Of a stretch of DNA of 64,000 nucleotides, positions 46,109-54,311 are shown one piece after another. Positions within the stretch are counted from its first letter, which is position 1; each line of letters opens with the position of its first letter. The DNA lies in NCBI RefSeq assembly GCF_016862975.1, contig NZ_BONZ01000083.1, positions 1 through 64,000 on the forward strand, in the 5' to 3' direction. A program made the translations under genes and the position numbers. The notes beneath the pieces were generated by a model. That model was not told where the DNA came from and made no database searches. It worked only from the letters and a program-made list of their open reading frames with translations. The DNA comes from Rugosimonospora africana (GTDB lineage Bacteria > Actinomycetota > Actinomycetes > Mycobacteriales > Micromonosporaceae).

Positions 46109-46765
46109 GTGATCCGAGTAGATGTCGTTGACCGTTCGCCGGTGTTCATCACCGGGCTCGTTCAGATTCTTTCCGAGACCGGCATCAGGGTCGGTCTTGC
46201 TCAGACGTCGTTGGACCGCTCGATCCGCCGCCGGGCGGACGCGCTGATCCTCGACTCCGAAGCCGTTGCGCACCAGGACCTGAACGCCGTCATCGCCGAA
46301 CTGGTCGGGCACACCGGGGTTCTGGTGGTCTGCCCCGAGCCGCCGGCTGACACCGGTGTCTACCTGGGCGCGGGTGCGACCGCGGTGGTGAGCAAGCAGG
46401 ACTCCGGGCAGACGCTGGTGGCGACCGTGCGTGCGGTGGCGGAGGGGTTCGCCGCGACCCGCCGCGGCGAACCGATGGCGGACGACCCGATGGATGACCA
46501 GTCTCCGCAGGCCAACCTGTCTGACCGGGAGGAGCAGGTGCTGCGCCAGATCTCCCGGGGCCTGACGCACGGCCAGATCGCCACCCGCCTGGGCATCAGC
46601 CCACACACCGTCGACACCTACGTGAAGCGGATCCGGGCCAAGTTGCGGGTAGGCAACAAGGCGGAACTCACACGGGTCGCTCTGCTGGGCGGAGCCGGCC
46701 TGTCGAGCGGGTCGCTGGTGACGCGGCCGCACCGGGAACGCAACCCTACAGCTCGGACAGCGTGA
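46109..46765 (+). CDS. LuxR/NarL-family transcriptional regulator with degenerate receiver
   Basis: A 218-residue DNA-binding protein. The C-terminal LuxR helix-turn-helix is clear: LSDREEQVLRQISRGLTHGQIATRLGISPHTVDTYVKRI. The N-terminal domain resembles a response-regulator receiver (VDVVDRSPVFITGLVQIL, ALILDSE, AGATAVVSK), but the acidic pair at its start is reduced to a single Asp, so it may not be phosphorylated. GGGGAGG lies five bases before the GTG, making this start preferable to the one 30 bases upstream. It is the only regulator in the window and sits inside the cluster, so it probably controls it. Its 3' end overlaps the convergent condensation-domain gene by 20 bases. Confidence 0.88.
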   Translation: MIRVDVVDRSPVFITGLVQILSETGIRVGLAQTSLDRSIRRRADALILDSEAVAHQDLNAVIAELVGHTGVLVVCPEPPADTGVYLGAGATAVVSKQDSGQTLVATVRAVAEGFAATRRGEPMADDPMDDQSPQANLSDREEQVLRQISRGLTHGQIATRLGISPHTVDTYVKRIRAKLRVGNKAELTRVALLGGAGLSSGSLVTRPHRERNPTARTA

Positions 46766-48044
46766 CGTCGGGGTTCCGGTTCGCGGCGATGAGGATCCGC
46801 TCGAAGCGCCGCATCAACTCGACCACGGCCGGCTCGTCGAACAGCTCCGTGCTGTACACCGTCGAGAACAGCATGGTGTCGGGGCGGTCGCTGATGTTGA
46901 ACTCCAGCTCGTAGCGGATGAGGTTCTTGCCCATGGGCAGCCAGCGTCCGAAGCTGAGCAGCGGACCGCTACCCGGTGCGAGGTCGGTGCCGACCGGCAG
47001 GTAGTTGAAGACCTGCCGGAACACCGGAACCCGCCAGCCGCCCTGGACCGTGCGTAGCGCCGGCACGACCTGCTCGAACGGCACGTCGGCGTGCACCAGT
47101 CCCTCGAACAGGCCCTGTGCCACCTCCCCGGCCAACTCCCGGAAGCCGCACGCCGGGTCGGCCCGGATCCGCAGCGCGAGAGTGCTTGTCCGGTGATCCA
47201 CGCTGGGGCCTTCGTCGGCCTCGTCCTGCCACCGGACCAGCGTGCCGATCGTGAGGTCGGGGCCGGCACGGTGTGCGGACATCAGGGCGTAGAAGGCAGT
47301 CATCAGCACCATGTTGCGAGTCATGCCGAGGCTCGCGCACAACGCCCGCGCACTGGCCGTCGCCTCCGCACTGGCCTGGTGGTAAAGGGTCTGGGCGGCG
47401 AACGTGCGCGGCTCCAGGTCGCGCTGGACGTCGAGCATCATGGCCCGCGAGTCGACCCCGTCCAGGGTCTCGCGCCAGAAGTCGACGGAGTCCTCGGACG
47501 GCGCGACCACCTCTCGTGTCGAGGGCGGCTGTACCACCTCGGACGGCGGCACCGCGCCCGAAGTGACCGACCTGAAGCAGGTGTCCAGCTCGTCGAGGAG
47601 GACTCCGGTGGCGTCGGCGTCCACCGCGACGTGGTGAATCACCAGCACCACCAGCGGGCTGGTGCGGTCGCTTCCATGAATGACCGCAGCCGCGACCGGC
47701 ATGCCGGAGGTGATGTCGATGGGCCGGGCGCCGAAGCGCCGGGCGGCCTCGGTCGGATCTTCCGGCGCGTCGAGTTGCTCGACCGTTACGCGTACCGCGT
47801 CCGGGCCGAGCGTACGTCGCGCGGGTTCACCCGCTTCCGTGGGGAAGTACGTGCGCAGCCGGGGATGCCGGCGCACCAACCAGGTCAGGCACGTCTGGAA
47901 GTCCTCCGTGCGGAAGCTCTCGGCGCACTCGAAGACCCAGAACACATTGGCCATGCCGACATCCGGCAACAGCCGGTGCAGGATCAGGAAGCCGGCTTCC
48001 TGATCCGTCGGCCGGTCAACCGCCGCCGCAGACGATTCTGGCAC
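46746..48044 (-). CDS. Free-standing NRPS condensation domain
   Basis: A 432-residue protein made only of a condensation domain. The active-site motif reads IHHVAVDADATG, with the His pair and Asp kept and Ala instead of Gly. Other C-domain segments are LTWLVRRHPRLRTYF, SVDFWRETL, VLMTAFYALMSAHR, VDHRTSTLALRI and HADVPFEQVVPAL. GGAGGGAAGG precedes the GTG start. It is followed upstream by the carrier-beta-lactamase-like gene on the same strand. Free C domains can condense two carrier-bound chains or release a chain by amide or ester formation. Here the likely partners are the carrier domain of the neighbouring fusion and NRPS3. Confidence 0.9.
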   Translation of the reverse strand: MPESSAAAVDRPTDQEAGFLILHRLLPDVGMANVFWVFECAESFRTEDFQTCLTWLVRRHPRLRTYFPTEAGEPARRTLGPDAVRVTVEQLDAPEDPTEAARRFGARPIDITSGMPVAAAVIHGSDRTSPLVVLVIHHVAVDADATGVLLDELDTCFRSVTSGAVPPSEVVQPPSTREVVAPSEDSVDFWRETLDGVDSRAMMLDVQRDLEPRTFAAQTLYHQASAEATASARALCASLGMTRNMVLMTAFYALMSAHRAGPDLTIGTLVRWQDEADEGPSVDHRTSTLALRIRADPACGFRELAGEVAQGLFEGLVHADVPFEQVVPALRTVQGGWRVPVFRQVFNYLPVGTDLAPGSGPLLSFGRWLPMGKNLIRYELEFNISDRPDTMLFSTVYSTELFDEPAVVELMRRFERILIAANRNPDVTLSEL

Positions 48045-48101
48045 CGATGCCTTCCCTCCGCCCCGGGCCGGCCCGCTACACGCGCGGAACCCGGCGGCCA
48101 G

Positions 48102-48114
48102 TGATCAATTGTCA
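48102..48114. promoter_or_regulatory. AT-rich dyad upstream of the free condensation domain gene
   Basis: TGATCAATTGTCA lies about 60-70 bases upstream of the condensation-domain start in an otherwise very GC-rich gap. It has TGA/TCA ends and could be part of a promoter or an operator. Confidence 0.25.
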
Positions 48115-48184
48115 TCATCATGGGTTCCGCCGCGGCGGCCCGCACGTAGCCGGAACCGGGTATGTGGCGGAAGACTCGCGCGAC

Positions 48185-49516
48185 CTATGTGGAGACAGCG
48201 CCCACGAGGATGCGGTCGATGAGTTCGGTGAGCAGGATCTGATTGTTCGGCGAGTCCCCGCGCAGGAGTATCGCCACCACCACGTCCCGGGTGGGTTCGT
48301 AGAGCCCCACCGCGATCGGTTTCCGGACGGTCCCGATGTGTCCGAAGCTGGCGGGGGAGCACTTCTCGGTGGCGAGCACGTCGGCCATGTTCAGTTGTAG
48401 GCCGAGCCCGATGTCGAGGAACTGCTCGGTGTTGGCGTCCCGCACCCGGCCGCGGGACATCGATACCAGGGTCTGCGCAATGCGCCGGGTCAACACCTTG
48501 CCCGCGCCGGCCAACCCGTCGCGGATCTCGGCGAACACGGCGGCCAGATCGCGCGCGGGACCGCAGAAGCCCCGCCCCACATCGAACTGACCCACGGACT
48601 TCGGGGTGATGAGCGCGTCGCTGACCGGCATCCACCCGTTCGGCTCCAGCGATCCCTGGCTGACCCGATGCCCATCGGCCGCCGCGGTCCCCACCGGGTC
48701 GCACGTCGTCGCGTCCAGCCCGAGCGGCTGGGATACCGCCTTCTGGAAGTACGTCATGAAGTCGCCGCGGGTCACGCGCTCGACGAGTGTCCGCAGGACC
48801 TGCCAACCGCTGTAGTACGAGTAGTAGGCGACGGTACCGGCCGGTCCGGACATCGACAGCGCGGCCAGACCCTCGGCGGTGGCGGCCAGCGGCTCGGTCT
48901 CCACGATGCCGCTGGTGCTGTTGAGCAGCTGAGCGACGGTGACCTCCCCGACAGGCGCTGCGCGCAACTCCGGGAAATGGTCCGCGAGCCGCTGTGTCCA
49001 CTCCAGCGCGCCGGCGTCGACCAGCGTGGCGCAGGCGAGCGCGGTCAGTGGCTTCCCGGCGCAGAACCACCGGAACGTCGACCCCGTCGTCATCGCGGTC
49101 TGGTCGTTGGCCGCACCGGCCGCCAGGTCGAGGACCACCTGTGAGCCCCGGATGGCATGGACCTGAGCACCGAGAATCCGACCCGACGCGACGGCGTCGC
49201 TCAGCATGCCCGCCACGTCGGCGCTCAGGTCGCCGCCCGCGGCCGACACCGGCCCGGCGGTGGTTGGCTGCGGCGCGCCGGTCAGCAGCGCCGCGATCGC
49301 GCCCGGGGTCGGGTCGCGAAGGAAGTCCTGGACGGGGATCCGCACCCCGGTGGCCTTGCGGATGCGAGACAGCAGCATGGCCCCCTTGATGGAGGTCCCG
49401 CCGGCGCGGAAGAAGTGCGTCGAGGTGTCGACGTCGTCGACGTTCAGCACCGCCCGCCAGACGCCGCGGACGACCTCCAGCTGGTCGTCGCCGCTGGCGT
49501 CGCTCGCTCCAGCCAC
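48185..49516 (-). CDS. Carrier protein fused to a beta-lactamase-fold (serine hydrolase-like) domain
   Basis: A 443-residue two-domain protein. Residues about 10-80 are a carrier domain (STHFFRAGGTSIKGAMLL, with the phosphopantetheine Ser in GGTSI). Residues about 95-440 have the class C beta-lactamase/esterase fold. The nucleophile motif that is normally S-x-x-K reads C-A-G-K in FRWFCAGKPLTAL. A Tyr motif appears in AYYSYYSGWQVL, and the third motif may be FGHIGTVRKP. Penicillin-binding-protein-type thioesterases use this fold to release and cyclise NRPS chains, so release or acyl transfer from its own carrier is plausible; drug degradation is less likely. AGGAGGAG precedes the GTG start. 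It lies upstream of the free condensation domain. Confidence 0.86.
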   Translation of the reverse strand: MAGASDASGDDQLEVVRGVWRAVLNVDDVDTSTHFFRAGGTSIKGAMLLSRIRKATGVRIPVQDFLRDPTPGAIAALLTGAPQPTTAGPVSAAGGDLSADVAGMLSDAVASGRILGAQVHAIRGSQVVLDLAAGAANDQTAMTTGSTFRWFCAGKPLTALACATLVDAGALEWTQRLADHFPELRAAPVGEVTVAQLLNSTSGIVETEPLAATAEGLAALSMSGPAGTVAYYSYYSGWQVLRTLVERVTRGDFMTYFQKAVSQPLGLDATTCDPVGTAAADGHRVSQGSLEPNGWMPVSDALITPKSVGQFDVGRGFCGPARDLAAVFAEIRDGLAGAGKVLTRRIAQTLVSMSRGRVRDANTEQFLDIGLGLQLNMADVLATEKCSPASFGHIGTVRKPIAVGLYEPTRDVVVAILLRGDSPNNQILLTELIDRILVGAVST

Positions 49517-49628
49517 GTGATGCTCCTCCTGACGAGCCGGACACTCCGGTGCACACCCGGGCCTGGTATCCGGGTGCCGCTCGGCATTTCTTCGAGAAGC
49601 ATGCCAAGTGCGGGCGGGAGAAGTCGAC

Positions 49629-49661
49629 GCCGGCCGCCCGGGGCCGTGCCCGGGCCGGCCC
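49629..49661 (-). terminator. GC-rich hairpin after the RNA methyltransferase gene
   Basis: Arms GCCGGCCGCCCGGG and CCCGGGCCGGC around a short loop, 45-75 bases beyond the RNA methyltransferase stop on the - strand. There is no T-run, as is common for actinomycete terminators. Confidence 0.45.
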
Positions 49662-49705
49662 GCTGACCTCGACTGTTGCCGTGGCGGTCCCCGGATTTGG
49701 GGACG

Positions 49706-50737
49706 TCAGGGCTTACGCGCGACGATGATGTCCCGGATGATGGCCTGATCGACCCGGTGCCGGAAGTCGAGGTACGGCTGGTCCTGGGCGGGCTCCAGCC
49801 CGGCATCGATCAGCACCTTGAGCGCGTCCTCGCGGCGGGCGACGTAGGTGTTCCAGGACACACCCAGCGCTCCACCGGCCCGCAGCAGTCCGGCCCAGAC
49901 CGGGGTCGCGGCCGCCAACAGGTCCAGTGGGCTGCGCGCGAGCCCCCGGGCGGTGTGACTGCCGTGCTGCACCCCGTACGGCGCGTCGGCGACCACCGCG
50001 TCGAACGTGCCGTTCCGGAAGAACTCTCCGGCGCGGGTGGTGTCCGCCTGCACCACGTCCAGCCGCTGGGTTTCGCCGGCCCGGTAGTCCTCCTTGTTGG
50101 CCGCGAGCGTGACCTGGATCCGGCGGGCCACGATCCGCCGCTCCCGACGTACCGGGCCGGCTTCGATCTGATGCTTGATCCGCTTGCGCTTCAGCCAGGT
50201 GGAGATGAACGCCGAGTACGACTCGAAGTCCTTCGGGTCCAGTTCGATCCCGGCCGCGTCGAAGCCGTACATCATTGCCTGGTTCAGTGTGGTGCCGCGG
50301 CCACACAGGGGATCGAGCACGCGGAAGCGCCGTTCCAGAAACTCTCCGGCGAACGCGGTCGACAGAAGCGTCGCGTTCAACAACAGCTTCGTGAACTGCT
50401 CGTTGGTCTTCCCGGCGTACTTCTGGATAGTGATCAGGTCGTCGTCGAAGCGATCCAGCGGGTGCAGCGGTATCGGGCGCAGCAGTTCGCCCTCGATGGC
50501 GAACAGGGCGTAGCCCGAGGACAGGTTCGCCAGGTACGCCGTGTCCCGCGCGTCCAGGCCGTCGGCGTCGAAGGTGACGTAGCGAACGCCGCCGATCACC
50601 TCCGGAGCGATCCCGCTGATCCGGTCCCCAAGGGCCGACCGACTGAACAGTTCCAGTTCGGCCCGGGTCAGCGCCACCGAGGACTCGGCGTACACCCGGT
50701 TGCTGGAGGGCATAATCAACAGTCCGTAGCGCGTCAT
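49706..50737 (-). CDS. Trm11/UPF0020-type RNA methyltransferase
   Basis: A 343-residue SAM-dependent methyltransferase. The SAM motif is LDPLCGRGTTLNQAMMYG and the catalytic loop is VADAPYGVQHGS, a variant of the D/N-PPY motif of enzymes that methylate guanine N2 in tRNA or rRNA. The N-terminal part (YAESSVALTRAELELF, KYAGKTNEQFTKLLLNATLL) also fits the Trm11-like group, although no THUMP domain is evident. The longer ORF upstream has no similarity, so the ATG of MTRYGLL is used. It is not overlapped with its neighbours. It may be a housekeeping gene marking the cluster edge, or a resistance or tRNA-handling enzyme of the pathway. Confidence 0.82.
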   Translation of the reverse strand: MTRYGLLIMPSSNRVYAESSVALTRAELELFSRSALGDRISGIAPEVIGGVRYVTFDADGLDARDTAYLANLSSGYALFAIEGELLRPIPLHPLDRFDDDLITIQKYAGKTNEQFTKLLLNATLLSTAFAGEFLERRFRVLDPLCGRGTTLNQAMMYGFDAAGIELDPKDFESYSAFISTWLKRKRIKHQIEAGPVRRERRIVARRIQVTLAANKEDYRAGETQRLDVVQADTTRAGEFFRNGTFDAVVADAPYGVQHGSHTARGLARSPLDLLAAATPVWAGLLRAGGALGVSWNTYVARREDALKVLIDAGLEPAQDQPYLDFRHRVDQAIIRDIIVARKP

Positions 50738-50832
50738 GGGCCTTCCCGGGCAGGCGGTGATCCGGGTGAGTATTCCACAACCGCTGCGCCGCTCACCCCC
50801 GGTGGCCGACCCGCTGTCCTCACCGGTGCGGC

Positions 50833-51786
50833 TCAGGCACCGGCCGGCTCCGGCGCCCGTAGGGTGTCGACCACTCCGGCGATCCCCTCGACGAGCCCCA
50901 CCGTCGGCCGCCAACCCAACAGCTCGGCGGCCCGCCGGTTGTCGAGGCAGATGCGGGTCACCTCGCCCGGACGTTCGGGGGCGTACCGGGGCGTGGTGGG
51001 GACACCGAAGCAGCGGCACACCTCGGCCACGACGTCGGCGATGCGCGTCTCGATGCCCGTACCGATGTTCACCGTCGCGCAGGGCGGCGCGTTCACCGCC
51101 CGCCGGAACGCCTCGGCCACGTCGGACACGTGCACGAAGTCCCGGGTCTGCCGGCCGTCGCCGTAGATGAGGGGGCGGCGGCCGGTGGCCACCGCCCGCG
51201 CCGTCGCGGCCACCACGCCGGCGCCCGGATCCTGTCCGGGACCGTAGACGTTGGCCAGCGCGAGAGCGGTGTGCGGCAACCCGAACAGTTCTCGGTAGAG
51301 CTCGGCGTAACGATCCGCGGTCAGCTTGCTCAGCCCGTACGGGCTGACCGGGGTGCGGGGGGCGTCCTCCGCCAGCCGCGCCGCTCCGGCGGGCAGCTCA
51401 CCGTAGACCGTGCCGCCGCTGGACGCGAGCACTACCTTCTCGGCACCGCAGGAGGCCGCCGCGGCGAGCACACCGATGGTACCCAGGACGTTGATCCGGG
51501 CATCCAGGTACGGGTCGCGGATCGAACGGGCGAACGCGGCGTTGGCGGCGAGGTGGACCACCACGGAAGGTCGCCAGTCTCGGATCTCCTGCTGGCCCTC
51601 CAACGCCGCGATGTCGACCGCGCGGATATCCGCGTCCGCGAGGCCGAGTGTGCGGGCGTGGCAGAGGTTGTCCATCGAGCCGGTCGAGAAGTCGTCCAGC
51701 ACCCGCACACGTGCCCCGGTCGCGACCAGGCTCGCGACCACATGGCCGCCGACGAAGCCGGCGCCGCCGGTCACGAGGACTCTCAT
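50833..51786 (-). CDS. NAD-dependent epimerase/dehydratase (UDP-glucose 4-epimerase-like)
   Basis: A 317-residue extended short-chain dehydrogenase. The NAD motif VTGGAGFVGGHV is at the N-terminus, HLAANAAFARSIRDP follows, catalytic Ser is in LASSGGTVYGE, and the Tyr/Lys pair is in SPYGLSKLTADRY. The C-terminus has VYGPGQDP, YGDGRQTRDFVHVSDVAEA and NIGTGIET, all diagnostic of sugar-nucleotide epimerases. It would supply an epimerised sugar nucleotide. It is preceded by a methyltransferase gene 34 bases upstream on the same strand. The glycosyltransferase operon further right is the obvious consumer. Confidence 0.92.
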   Translation of the reverse strand: MRVLVTGGAGFVGGHVVASLVATGARVRVLDDFSTGSMDNLCHARTLGLADADIRAVDIAALEGQQEIRDWRPSVVVHLAANAAFARSIRDPYLDARINVLGTIGVLAAAASCGAEKVVLASSGGTVYGELPAGAARLAEDAPRTPVSPYGLSKLTADRYAELYRELFGLPHTALALANVYGPGQDPGAGVVAATARAVATGRRPLIYGDGRQTRDFVHVSDVAEAFRRAVNAPPCATVNIGTGIETRIADVVAEVCRCFGVPTTPRYAPERPGEVTRICLDNRRAAELLGWRPTVGLVEGIAGVVDTLRAPEPAGA

Positions 51787-51820
51787 CGCGCCGCCCGTCG
51801 ACGGTGACCGCGCCGGCGTG

Positions 51821-52501
51821 TCATGCCTTGCGTGGGGTGTGCGGGCTGAAGAAGGGCTGTGCGGTCCACTCCTCCGCCAGAGGGCCGGACGACTCGCGTC
51901 GCCAGGCCGCCCACTTGCGGGTCTGCGCCAGCGGTGTCCACCGGGGGTCGTGCGTGAGGAAGTCGAGCAGGCCGGCGGTGACCGACGGCAGGTGCAGGTC
52001 GTCGAGGACGAGTACCCCGCCGGCGACCAGCCGGCCGCCGGCGTAGAACCAGTCCAGGGCCGCCATCGGGAAGCCGTGGCCACCGTCGATGAGGACGACG
52101 TCCAGCGGCGTGGCGGGCAGCGCCGGCAGCACCTCATGCGAGTACCCGACATGGACCTCCAACAGCTTGTCGTCGATCCCGTGCCGGTCGAAGTACTCAC
52201 GCAGCCGCTCGGCCTCGATGCCCCATGGCACCACGCTCGTGTGCTCGCAGCCCCACATCGTGAACAGCGCGGTGGAGATGCCCAGGCCCGTCTCGAGGGT
52301 ACGCAGTCCGGGCCGGCAGTGTTCGGCGAGAAACTCGTAGCAGCCGCGGTCGGTGCGCCAGACGCCGTTGGGGGGAACCAGGCCGTACACCGGATCGGAG
52401 AAGTGCACGGCGGGCGGGTCCGCCCACACCCGGTCGACCGTGGCCAGGCGTTCCCCTTGTGTGTCCTGCTCTGTCATCGCTGCCAATCCAGGTGAGCCCA
52501 T
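51821..52501 (-). CDS. Class I SAM-dependent methyltransferase
   Basis: A 226-residue methyltransferase of the Methyltransf_24-like group. The SAM loop is LETGLGISTALFTMWG and the second motif is DVVLIDGGHGFPMAALDW followed by GGVLVLDDLH. The short length and the acidic GGH segment resemble sugar or cephalosporin-type O-methyltransferases. The first ATG has GGGCGG close upstream; a second ATG eight codons in is an alternative. With the epimerase it forms a two-gene unit, and it is divergent from the carbamoyltransferase. Methylation of a sugar hydroxyl is the most likely job, but the acceptor cannot be read from sequence. Confidence 0.78.
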   Translation of the reverse strand: MGSPGLAAMTEQDTQGERLATVDRVWADPPAVHFSDPVYGLVPPNGVWRTDRGCYEFLAEHCRPGLRTLETGLGISTALFTMWGCEHTSVVPWGIEAERLREYFDRHGIDDKLLEVHVGYSHEVLPALPATPLDVVLIDGGHGFPMAALDWFYAGGRLVAGGVLVLDDLHLPSVTAGLLDFLTHDPRWTPLAQTRKWAAWRRESSGPLAEEWTAQPFFSPHTPRKA

Positions 52502-52666
52502 TTGCCGCCCATCATCGCGCGGACCGCGGGCCGGGGAGGGTCGCCGTTTCAGGGGACTTTCCGGCCCCCGGACGCCGATAGAGACTGACCCGGCCGGCGG
52601 GCCCGCATCGTCGCGGCCGACGACCCGGACGTGCCCTCGCGCTCAACGGCTACGGAGGACCGGCGG

Positions 52667-54268
52667 ATGTGGGTGCTCGGCATCAACTGGAAGTGGCACG
52701 ACGGCGCGGCGGCGCTCGTGGACGGTACCGGGCGCGTCCACGCGCTGGCCGAAGAGGAGCGCTTCACCCGGGTCAAACACGCCTGGAACAGCTACCCCAC
52801 CGAGGCCACCTCGTTCTGTCTTCAGCAGGCCGGCATCGGCTGGCGGGATCTGACCGCGGTGGCGATCGGGTGGGATCTGCCGCAGCTGATCCCGTGGGGT
52901 GACGATGACCGCGAGCGGCTCTACACCGCCCTGTTCGGTGCCGAGGCCGCCGGCGGCCGGGGGCCCGAGCTGGTCTTCGTGCCGCATCACCTGGCGCACG
53001 CGCGGTCGGCGTTCCACGCCTCCGGCTTCGAGGCGGCCGGCGTCCTGGTGGTCGACGGTGCGGGGGAGCGGGAATCGATTTCGGTGTACGCGGCGGACGG
53101 CTCCGGGCTGATCGCGCGGCGCCAGTGGCCCAGGGCGTTCTCGCTCGGCGCGATGTATGAGGCGGGCACCCGGCTGATCGGGCTGGGCAACCTCAACGCG
53201 GGCAAGACGATGGGACTCGCCTCGTACGGCGACCAGCTCGACAGCGTCGTCCTACCGACCGGTGACCTGCTTGGCGGCGGTGCGCCGGCATTCGACTGGC
53301 CGACCCAGCTGCCGTACGACGACTTCACCGGCAAGTGGGGGGAGTACCTCGCCGGCCGGTTCGGCGCGGTGACGCGTCCGCCGGAGCTGCTGGACGAGGA
53401 TCCGGTGGCGGTGCGCGTCGCCGCGAGCCTGCAACGCACCGTGGAGGAGGCGATGCGCGCCCTCCACGCGGAAACGGTGTGCCTGACCGGGCAGCCGGCG
53501 GTCTGCGTCGCCGGCGGCGTCGCGCTCAACTGCGTCGCCAACGGGCGGCTGCCCGAGCCGGTCTACATTCCTCCGTTCCCGCACGACGCCGGTGTCGCGC
53601 TGGGCGCCGCCTGGTCGATCTGCCCGCCCGCCGCACCGGCCCCCCTGCAGTCGCCGTATCTCGGCCGCGACCTGCGTCTGGACGGCGAGCCGGATCGGCT
53701 GCGCGCGGCCGGGTACACGGTGGAGCCGTTCCGGTCCGGCCCGGTGCTCGATCGGCTGCTGGCCGGGCAGCTCGGCGCGGTCGCCGAGGGCCGCGCCGAG
53801 ATCGGGCCGCGGGCGCTGGGCCACCGCTCGATCATCGCGCTGCCGCGTCCGGTCGCAACCCGCGACCGGCTCAACGCGGTCAAGGGCCGGGAGTCGTGGC
53901 GACCGCTGGCGCCGGTCGTCCTGTCCGGGCACGACCGCGAACTCTGGCCCGACCAGGGCACGCGGGCCTGGTACATGATCGGGTCCACGGTGGTCTCGGC
54001 GCGGGGACGGGCCGAGCTTCCGGCGGCGGTGCATGTCGACGGCACCACCCGGCCGCAGGTACTGCGGCCCGGTCAGGCACCGGCGCTGGAGTGCCTGCTG
54101 ACCGGCCTGGCCGACGCCGGCCTGCCGCCGGTACTGGTCAACACGTCGTTCAACGACGCCAAGGAGCCGATCGTGGACACCGCGGCGGACGCGGCGCGTA
54201 CCTTCATGAGCCTCGGCCTGGACTTCCTCGTCCTGGGCGACTGTCTGGTCACCCGCCCGGCGGTCTGA
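52667..54268 (+). CDS. O-carbamoyltransferase (NodU/CmcH family)
   Basis: A 533-residue protein with both family halves. The N-terminal Kae1-like domain has GINWKWHDGAAALV, EEERFTRVKH, VPHHLAHARSAF (metal-binding His residues), NAGKTMGLASYG and VAGGVALNCVANG. The C-terminal YrdC-like domain has the diagnostic EGRAEIGPRALGHRSI. These enzymes make carbamoyl-adenylate from carbamoyl phosphate and ATP and transfer the group to a hydroxyl, often on a sugar or antibiotic. GGAGG lies nine bases before the ATG. It is the only + strand gene in the right part and converges on the surE-like gene. Confidence 0.93.
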   Translation: MWVLGINWKWHDGAAALVDGTGRVHALAEEERFTRVKHAWNSYPTEATSFCLQQAGIGWRDLTAVAIGWDLPQLIPWGDDDRERLYTALFGAEAAGGRGPELVFVPHHLAHARSAFHASGFEAAGVLVVDGAGERESISVYAADGSGLIARRQWPRAFSLGAMYEAGTRLIGLGNLNAGKTMGLASYGDQLDSVVLPTGDLLGGGAPAFDWPTQLPYDDFTGKWGEYLAGRFGAVTRPPELLDEDPVAVRVAASLQRTVEEAMRALHAETVCLTGQPAVCVAGGVALNCVANGRLPEPVYIPPFPHDAGVALGAAWSICPPAAPAPLQSPYLGRDLRLDGEPDRLRAAGYTVEPFRSGPVLDRLLAGQLGAVAEGRAEIGPRALGHRSIIALPRPVATRDRLNAVKGRESWRPLAPVVLSGHDRELWPDQGTRAWYMIGSTVVSARGRAELPAAVHVDGTTRPQVLRPGQAPALECLLTGLADAGLPPVLVNTSFNDAKEPIVDTAADAARTFMSLGLDFLVLGDCLVTRPAV

Positions 54269-54311
54269 GGCCGCCGCCGGCCGGGGCTCGTACCGGCCAC
54301 GTCGCGGCCGC

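Noticed and set aside
48185-49516. Considered as a true beta-lactamase for self-resistance
   Set aside because: It carries a phosphopantetheine carrier domain, has Cys at the nucleophile and has no obvious signal peptide.
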